Of a stretch of DNA of 61,038 nucleotides, positions 55,941 to 61,038 are shown piece by piece; within the stretch, counting starts at the first letter, position 1, and the number at the start of each line of letters is the position of its first letter. The position numbers and the translations under genes are program-made. The stretch lies in contig JAIOHU010000128.1 of NCBI GenBank assembly GCA_019912845.1, forward strand, positions 1-61,038, written 5' to 3'. Origin of the DNA: a bacterium. GTDB lineage: Bacteria; Electryoneota; Electryoneia; Electryoneales; Electryoneaceae. The notes under the pieces were generated by a model that was not told where the DNA came from, made no database searches, and saw only the letters and a list, made by a program, of their open reading frames with translations.

Positions 55941-56447
55941 TTAATCTTTATAAAAAATCGGGCCGCCTGTTTTTTCGGTCAGCTTCTCTTTGGTATAGAT
56001 CAGCTTGTCACGGCTATCCTCAACGAACTCATAATAGGGTGTCAGGAAAATCGCCGCTTCCGGGCACGCTTCCTCGCACAATCCACAATAAATGCAACGC
56101 AGCATATCGATCTCGTATGTGATCGCATAACGTTCTGTGGTGTGCAGGTGACGTCGTTCTTTGGGAACTTCACCCGCCTGGATGGTGATCGCATCAGCGG
56201 GACAGGCGAGTTCGCACATCTGGCAACCGACACAACGTTCCCGTCCGAATTCGTCTCGTTTTAAAACATGCCGTCCACGCCAGCGATGGCTCACTTCCGG
56301 CTTCTGTTCGGGGTATTGGATAGTGACGGGTTTCTTGAAGAAATGAGAAAGTGTCACCCCCATACCCTTCATGATCGCGGGGAAGTAGAGACGCTCCATT
56401 AAGGTTAAATCATATTTTTTAAAAGGGTCTTTGCGTTTCTGATCCAC
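55941..56447 (-). CDS. nuoI: NADH-quinone oxidoreductase subunit I
   Basis: Ferredoxin-like subunit of 168 residues carrying clusters N6a and N6b. It has two CxxCxxCxxxCP motifs: RCVGCQMCELACPADAI and RCIYCGLCEEACPEAAI. The N-terminal YPEQKPEVSHRWRGRH segment is typical. It is separated from nuoH by the inserted GxxExxY gene. Confidence 0.96.
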   Translation of the reverse strand: MDQKRKDPFKKYDLTLMERLYFPAIMKGMGVTLSHFFKKPVTIQYPEQKPEVSHRWRGRHVLKRDEFGRERCVGCQMCELACPADAITIQAGEVPKERRHLHTTERYAITYEIDMLRCIYCGLCEEACPEAAIFLTPYYEFVEDSRDKLIYTKEKLTEKTGGPIFYKD

Positions 56448-56535
56448 TCTATACCTCCAAACATTGGAAAGTCAAAAAATAAAACATTGAAACAAGATAT
56501 TGAAGATGAAAAAGATAACTAAGATTACTGCCTGA

Positions 56536-56955
56536 TTAATTCTTATCGGGCAAATTGTATAGCCGTTTTAGCTCTACCCGCTTATGCCTGAAATTAATCA
56601 ACAAAGCTACCTGATAACCGGTTGCCTTCAAGTAATTTAATGCTTGTGCACGATGCTCATCTGTTAGTCCTTCGCACACTTTTAATTCAAGGAGCACTTT
56701 TTGATTTACGACAATGTCTGCTTGATAATGCCCGACAACTTTGCCTCTAAATTTTACCTTAAGTGGAACCTGCTGCTGGACTGCTAATCCTTTTTCTTCA
56801 AGCACAACAATCAAAGCGTTTTCGTAAACCTTCTCCAAAAATCCTACACCAAGTTCATTCATTACTTCATAACAACAACCAATAATAGCCTTCGTTAACT
56901 CTGCTTCATTGTAGTTATCTTTTACATCTTTTTTATCTTTATTATCTTGTTCCAT
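56536..56955 (-). CDS. GxxExxY family protein (predicted PD-(D/E)xK nuclease fold)
   Basis: A 139-residue protein with the name-giving motif GFLEKVY (38-44). The nuclease-like core is YQADIVVNQKVLLELK (Asp80, Glu90, Lys92), with EHRAQALNYLKATGYQVALL after it. The family is very common in environmental genomes, often in several copies, and its role is not established. Here it sits inside the nuo operon between nuoH and nuoI, same strand, 12 bases from nuoH. The charged N-terminus (EQDNKDKKDVKDNYN) and AT-rich surroundings differ from the neighbours and suggest recent insertion. Confidence 0.9.
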   Translation of the reverse strand: MEQDNKDKKDVKDNYNEAELTKAIIGCCYEVMNELGVGFLEKVYENALIVVLEEKGLAVQQQVPLKVKFRGKVVGHYQADIVVNQKVLLELKVCEGLTDEHRAQALNYLKATGYQVALLINFRHKRVELKRLYNLPDKN

Positions 56956-56967
56956 TGTTCATAGTTA

Positions 56968-58023
56968 TCAGTTAGTCAAGCCCATGCTCTGAAAGACCAG
57001 CAACAAACCTGCCGTCAAGACGATATTAAATATCCCCAGCGGTATAAGTTTTTTCCAGCCGAGGTTCATCAGTTGATCATACCTGAACCGGGGCAAGGTC
57101 CAACGAACCCACATGAACACAAACATCATCAGCAATGTTTTCGCCCAGAAGGCACAAAAGGTCAGTAACCCCCAGAGAATTCCCGGATTTTCCGGTATCG
57201 GGACAAAGGGTATCGACCAACCACCGAAATACAAGGTGATAATCAAACCGGATGCCAAAGTCATGTGTGTGTATTCACCAAACTGGAACAAGCCGAATTT
57301 CATCGATGAATATTCAGTGTGATAGCCGCCAACCAGCTCATTTTCCGCTTCGGGAAGGTCAAACGGCATACGTGATGCCTCAGCAAATGCCGACACCAGG
57401 AAAATCATGAACCCGATGGGATGTGTGAAAACACTCCAATGCCAGATCGCACCCGACTGCTGCATCACAATTGTCCGTAACGACATGGTGCCATGGTCGA
57501 GCAGTAGAGCAACGATCGCAAGTCCCATAGCGATTTCGTACGAGATTAACTGACCGGAGGTACGGATACCACCCATCAATGAATACTTGTTGTTGGATGC
57601 CCAACCACCAATCACAATGCCGTACGCACCTAATCCACTGATCGCCAGGATATAGAGAATCCCGATATTGATATCAGCGATCTGGAGCAACACCTCACGT
57701 CCGAATATGGTAAGCCTGTCACCAAACGGTATGACCGCCATGATAAATCCAGCAGCCATAAAAGTGAAAGTTGGTGCGATCACAAACAAGATTTTATCTG
57801 CACGGTCGGGTATAAAATCCTCTTTCGCGAAAAACTTCACACCATCAGCAATGGGTTGCAGGATTCCCCAGGGACCAGCACGATTGGGACCGTGACGATC
57901 CTGAAAATAACCGGCGATTTTTCGTTCACCTAGGGTTGCATAAGCAACCACACCCAGCACGACAACAAAAAAACCGGCTGCCACGATGGATTTTTCAATA
58001 AGAAACGCAATTGTCTCAGTCAT
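56968..58023 (-). CDS. nuoH: NADH-quinone oxidoreductase subunit H
   Basis: Membrane subunit at the junction with the peripheral arm; forms part of the quinone chamber. It has 351 residues from the ATG at 58023, which overlaps the nuoG stop region by eight bases. A longer frame to 58122 is only the shadow of nuoG. Conserved parts are GERKIAGYFQDRHGPNRAGP, GGWASNNKYSLMGGIRTSGQ, EASRMPFDLPEAENELVGGY and HTEYSSMKFGLF. Confidence 0.96.
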   Translation of the reverse strand: MTETIAFLIEKSIVAAGFFVVVLGVVAYATLGERKIAGYFQDRHGPNRAGPWGILQPIADGVKFFAKEDFIPDRADKILFVIAPTFTFMAAGFIMAVIPFGDRLTIFGREVLLQIADINIGILYILAISGLGAYGIVIGGWASNNKYSLMGGIRTSGQLISYEIAMGLAIVALLLDHGTMSLRTIVMQQSGAIWHWSVFTHPIGFMIFLVSAFAEASRMPFDLPEAENELVGGYHTEYSSMKFGLFQFGEYTHMTLASGLIITLYFGGWSIPFVPIPENPGILWGLLTFCAFWAKTLLMMFVFMWVRWTLPRFRYDQLMNLGWKKLIPLGIFNIVLTAGLLLVFQSMGLTN

Positions 58024-58894
58024 CTTTCGGTACCTTGACTCGCTTCTGTAACGGCGTATGGATATCATCCTCTTCCAGCACCCAATCATCAAGATTGAAG
58101 TGTTCGAAGCGGCACTCATCACAAATCATACTCTTCATAGTATGGTATTCATCGAAACGTGCTGTGACACGGTAAATCCGTCCACGATACATCCCAAGCA
58201 ATACCTTGCAACCATGCTCGCAGTCACTACGGTATGCCGGCACATGCTCGAGGTCCCAAACTCGTACACTGAAACGCATCTTCTTATCGGTCAACGCACC
58301 CACCGGGCAGACATCAATAACATTACCCGCAAATCCACTGGGAATCGCCGCTTCGATGAAAGAGCCGATTTCAGTATGGTCACCACGGTTGATCGCACCG
58401 ATATGACTGACACCCATATAGTCTTCGGTGAGACGGATACAACGTCTACAATGGATGCAACGGTTCATTTCCTTGGCGATCTTTTCACCGTAGTCGGTCT
58501 TCGGGAAGGTACGTTTCTCATGACGGAAGCGTCCCACCGGGAAACCGTACTTATAGCCGTAATCCTGCAGGTCACACTCACCCGCCTGGTCACAGATCGG
58601 ACAATCCAGCGGATGGTGGATCAGGAGAAATTCCATGATCCCGCGTCGAGCCTTAAACACCCTATCGTTATTGGTGTTGACGACCATGCCATCCCGTATC
58701 GGGGTGTTGCAGGCAATCTGCAGTTTCGGCATTCCCTCGATTTCCACCAGGCAGATACGGCAGTTGCCTTGTGGCGGGAACCAGGGATAATAGCAGTAGG
58801 TCGGGATGTTGATCCCGGCTTGACGTGCCGCCCAGAGGACTGTCACGCCATTCGCTGCTTCAACTTTTTTGCCGTCAATGGTTAATGTCGGCAT
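58016..58894 (-). CDS. nuoG: NADH-quinone oxidoreductase subunit G, short form
   Basis: Iron-sulfur subunit of 292 residues. The [2Fe-2S] domain has cysteines in TYCYYPWFPPQGNCRICLVE and QIACNTP. The N5 site is HHPLDCPICDQAGECDLQ. N4 is RCIHCRRCIRL with DVCPVGAL. A further CxxxC pair (SDCEHGCKV) and MICDECRF resemble the start of the molybdopterin-oxidoreductase iron-sulfur domain. The protein ends right there, so the large domain of E. coli-type NuoG (about 900 residues) is missing. Short NuoG forms are known in Bacteroidetes-type complex I, so this looks natural rather than broken. Confidence 0.93.
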   Translation of the reverse strand: MPTLTIDGKKVEAANGVTVLWAARQAGINIPTYCYYPWFPPQGNCRICLVEIEGMPKLQIACNTPIRDGMVVNTNNDRVFKARRGIMEFLLIHHPLDCPICDQAGECDLQDYGYKYGFPVGRFRHEKRTFPKTDYGEKIAKEMNRCIHCRRCIRLTEDYMGVSHIGAINRGDHTEIGSFIEAAIPSGFAGNVIDVCPVGALTDKKMRFSVRVWDLEHVPAYRSDCEHGCKVLLGMYRGRIYRVTARFDEYHTMKSMICDECRFEHFNLDDWVLEEDDIHTPLQKRVKVPKDD

Positions 58895-59137
58895 GTATTA
58901 ACCTCTATTATGATCAGTCAATTACGAATTATCAATTACGAATGAAACACTCTATATTTTAATCTTTTTTGATATTTGGGAATTGGTTGAAACCACTTAA
59001 CTCCCATCACATCGCTACCTATTAACACGAGAACAGTACAAATTTTACAATCCATGCTATTGCATGCCACCAGTCCATTTGTTACGACCCTTTGAAGAAT
59101 AATTTCTAATTGGACAAGGTGTTCTCTGTGGTTAAAC
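58895..59137. other. Gap between nuoF and nuoG with AT-rich repeat
   Basis: Holds an AATTACGAATTATCAATTACGAAT repeat-type run at 58919-58943 and a reversed CACAGAG fragment near 59118-59135. A 70-codon minus frame here has no recognisable features. An operon gap this long is unusual for nuo genes and seems repeat-driven. Confidence 0.55.
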
Positions 59138-60553
59138 CTATTTCCCATTCACATTGCCAGTTGCATGTGCTCTACCAGAATAAGAAGCCACATATTCTTC
59201 CGGTTTCGGATAGTTGAACGGTTTGCCGCGTCGCCAGTTATCTGGTTTGTCTGGCATGGCACTTTTGCCGAGTCGGGTTTTACCAGTGACTTTCGACTTA
59301 CCCTCACGGATATAATAATCGAACTCATCGGGCCAACGTTCCATCATGCTCTTGATGGGCATTACGATTGAGTCACCCAACGGACAGATACAATTGCCGA
59401 AAATCTCTGTGAAAACATCGAAGAGCAGGTCTTTAACTTCCGGTTGTGGCTGTCCGGCTTCGATATCCTTAAACATACGATGTACCCAGCCTGTCCCTTC
59501 ACGGCAGGGTGTACACTGACCACAGCTCTCGTGATGATAGAACTGTGCCAGCACAGTCGACATCTCAACCATGCAAGTGGTTTCATCCATGATGATCATA
59601 CCACCGGAACCAAGCATACTGCCATGTTCAGCGATATTCTCATAGTCCATGTTACAGGCGAGAAATTCTTCTGAAGTCATGCAGGGTGTAGATGATCCAC
59701 CAGGGATAACACCCTTGAGTTGACGTCCCTTCCAGCAGCCGCCCAAATCTTCCTCAAAGAATTTCTTCATCGGATAACCGAGGGGGACTTCGTAAACCCC
59801 GGGTCGTTCCACATGACCGCAAACACTCCACAACTTTGTGCCCGGACTCTTCTCAGTTCCATACTGACGGTACCATTCTGGACCATTTTTCAGAATTGCG
59901 GGGACTGTTGCCAGGGTCTCGACATTGTTGACCACTGTCGGATTACGGTAGAAACCTTCGACAGCCGGGAACGGTGGCTTAATGCGTGGCATGCCACGTT
60001 TGCCCTCGAGGCTTTCGATCAGTGCGGTTTCTTCACCGCAGATATATGCACCAGCACCACGGTGTGTATACATATTCAGAGTAAAATCGCTTCCGAGGAT
60101 ATTCTCGCCGAGATAGCCTTTGTCGTACGCTTCTTTCAGTGCTTCCTCGCAGTGATGCCAACCCTTCACAAACTCGCCACGAAGGTAGATAAAGGCAGTA
60201 TTCGCGTTGAAAGCGTACGATGCCATGATCATGCCTTCGATCAGCAGGTGAGGGTCTTTCTCAAGGATTTCTCGATCTTTGAAGGTACCCGGTTCTGACT
60301 CATCCGCATTACAGAGCAGGAATTTCGGCTTGCCGGTATCTTGTGGAACGAAGCTCCATTTGAGACCAGTAGGGAATCCCGCACCCCCTCGTCCACGAAG
60401 ACCGCTTTTTTTCACGGTTTCGATAACATCAGCAGGGGTCATTTTATCTTTGAACATTTTTTTCAAGGTTTCATATCCGCCATTCGCCTCGAAATGTTTC
60501 AGGCTGTGGTCGGGATCGTCGATACCCTTGAATATGATTTTTTCCAATGCCAT
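59138..60553 (-). CDS. nuoF: NADH-quinone oxidoreductase subunit F
   Basis: NADH- and FMN-binding subunit with cluster N3, 471 residues. Motifs are LRGRGGAGFPTGLKWSFVP (NADH/FMN site), CNADESEPGTFKDREIL, GAGAYICGEETALIESLEG and the cluster ligands in SCGQCTPCREGTGW with GNCICPLGD. It follows nuoE by 32 bases. Confidence 0.97.
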   Translation of the reverse strand: MALEKIIFKGIDDPDHSLKHFEANGGYETLKKMFKDKMTPADVIETVKKSGLRGRGGAGFPTGLKWSFVPQDTGKPKFLLCNADESEPGTFKDREILEKDPHLLIEGMIMASYAFNANTAFIYLRGEFVKGWHHCEEALKEAYDKGYLGENILGSDFTLNMYTHRGAGAYICGEETALIESLEGKRGMPRIKPPFPAVEGFYRNPTVVNNVETLATVPAILKNGPEWYRQYGTEKSPGTKLWSVCGHVERPGVYEVPLGYPMKKFFEEDLGGCWKGRQLKGVIPGGSSTPCMTSEEFLACNMDYENIAEHGSMLGSGGMIIMDETTCMVEMSTVLAQFYHHESCGQCTPCREGTGWVHRMFKDIEAGQPQPEVKDLLFDVFTEIFGNCICPLGDSIVMPIKSMMERWPDEFDYYIREGKSKVTGKTRLGKSAMPDKPDNWRRGKPFNYPKPEEYVASYSGRAHATGNVNGK

Positions 60554-60585
60554 GAAGAAACTACCTCCGTTTCGACAGCTTTAGG

Positions 60586-61038
60586 TTAGTGGCTGCCATT
60601 CCCGGCGGATTTTTTCCAACCATCGATCAATTTCCCCAGCTCTTCCAGGGTTAGATCTTCGTAAAAATCGTCATTCACCTGCATCATGGGCGCATTGCCA
60701 CATGCACCGAGACACTCGACACGGTTCAGTGTGAAGAGACCATCATCGGTGATGTCACCTTCCTTGATGCCATGCTCGGATTTAAGATATTCGATCATAT
60801 CCTCGGCACCACGAAGGTTGCAGGCGATATTGTGACAGAATTGAATGTGATACTTCCCGACCGGTTTCTGCGGGAAATATGTATAGAACGTCAGCGCATC
60901 ATACAGCCACATTCTCGGCAATTCGAGAAGATCAGCAACAACATCACACGCTTCCCGGCTCACCCATCCCTCTTCATGATGAACGATGTGCAGTGCGGGA
61001 AGAATAGCAGAACGTGCATGAGGATATCGTTTTGCGAC
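60586..61038 (-). CDS. nuoE: NADH-quinone oxidoreductase subunit E, partial (N-terminus beyond right edge)
   Basis: Thioredoxin-like [2Fe-2S] subunit (cluster N1a). The frame stays open from the stop at 60586 to the right edge. The edge-proximal part reads KRYPHARSAILPALHIVHHE, the usual NuoE start region, so the GTG at 60963 is not the real start. Cluster ligands are FCHNIACNLRG and RVECLGACGNAPMM. First nuo gene seen; nuoA-D would be further right. Confidence 0.95.
   Translation of the reverse strand, partial: VAKRYPHARSAILPALHIVHHEEGWVSREACDVVADLLELPRMWLYDALTFYTYFPQKPVGKYHIQFCHNIACNLRGAEDMIEYLKSEHGIKEGDITDDGLFTLNRVECLGACGNAPMMQVNDDFYEDLTLEELGKLIDGWKKSAGNGSH

Noticed and set aside
58058..58885. 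275-codon plus-strand frame
   Set aside because: Antisense to nuoG; no domain and no ribosome site.
58936..59148. 70-codon minus frame between nuoF and nuoG
   Set aside because: Overlaps the nuoF end, contains a dispersed repeat fragment, and shows no family features.

Overview
The window reads as a piece of a chromosome from an uncultured Gram-negative bacterium of the Fibrobacteres-Chlorobi-Bacteroidetes (FCB) superphylum or a neighbouring candidate phylum. The evidence is a GWxTD-domain secreted protein, an LptE-type lipoprotein, a heptosyltransferase-like GT9 enzyme, a short Bacteroidota-style NuoG, a 30-residue lysine/arginine-rich protein that matches the COX24/mS38-like miniprotein of Bacteroidota, many lipobox proteins and a sigma-54 activator. 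No species can be named from the sequence alone. Nearly every intergenic gap carries short dispersed palindromic repeats belonging to several families, which recur across the 61 kb.

Layout. Bases 1-2401 (minus) hold a secreted beta-helix protein cut by the left edge, followed by a NagD-like HAD hydrolase. polA (plus) lies behind a 128-bp tandem duplication. A tRNA-Lys(CUU) follows, then the cell-shape operon mreB-mreC-mreD-mrdA-rodA (minus). Next come purH and purN (purN flanked by two direct repeats), an LdcA-like S66 peptidase overlapping a GWxTD protein, rimO overlapping ftsY, an inositol-monophosphatase-family enzyme and an orphan lipoprotein (all minus). From 23.4 to 29.7 kb a plus-strand run encodes a LysM lytic transglycosylase, SppA, HU, the COX24-like miniprotein, a DUF2905 protein, XseA, XseB and NAD kinase.

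From 36.6 down to 30.5 kb (minus) lies the most unusual locus: a membrane sensor that looks like a histidine kinase but has lost its phospho-accepting histidine and the DxGxG motif, a receiver-like protein with Glu instead of Asp, a large orphan lipoprotein and a ROK sugar kinase. All four genes overlap by 4, 8 and 11 bases. A group II intron with its reverse transcriptase follows (36.97-38.85 kb), then a conventional four-PAS hybrid histidine kinase. Between 42.3 and 48.8 kb are a GT9 glycosyltransferase, a fusion of threonylcarbamoyl-AMP synthase with a low-molecular-weight phosphotyrosine phosphatase, LptE, a receiver-less sigma-54 activator, a metallo-beta-lactamase-fold hydrolase and purD. 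From 49.2 kb to the right edge runs the respiratory complex I operon in the order nuoE-F-G-H-(GxxExxY nuclease-like gene)-I-J-K-L-M-N. nuoE is cut by the right edge and nuoA-D would lie beyond it.

How the parts fit: most genes are core functions (cell-wall elongation, purine synthesis, translation and secretion, DNA repair, NADH oxidation). The accessory content is the intron, the GxxExxY insertion, the repeats and the degenerate two-component operon, which is the best candidate for an undescribed system.
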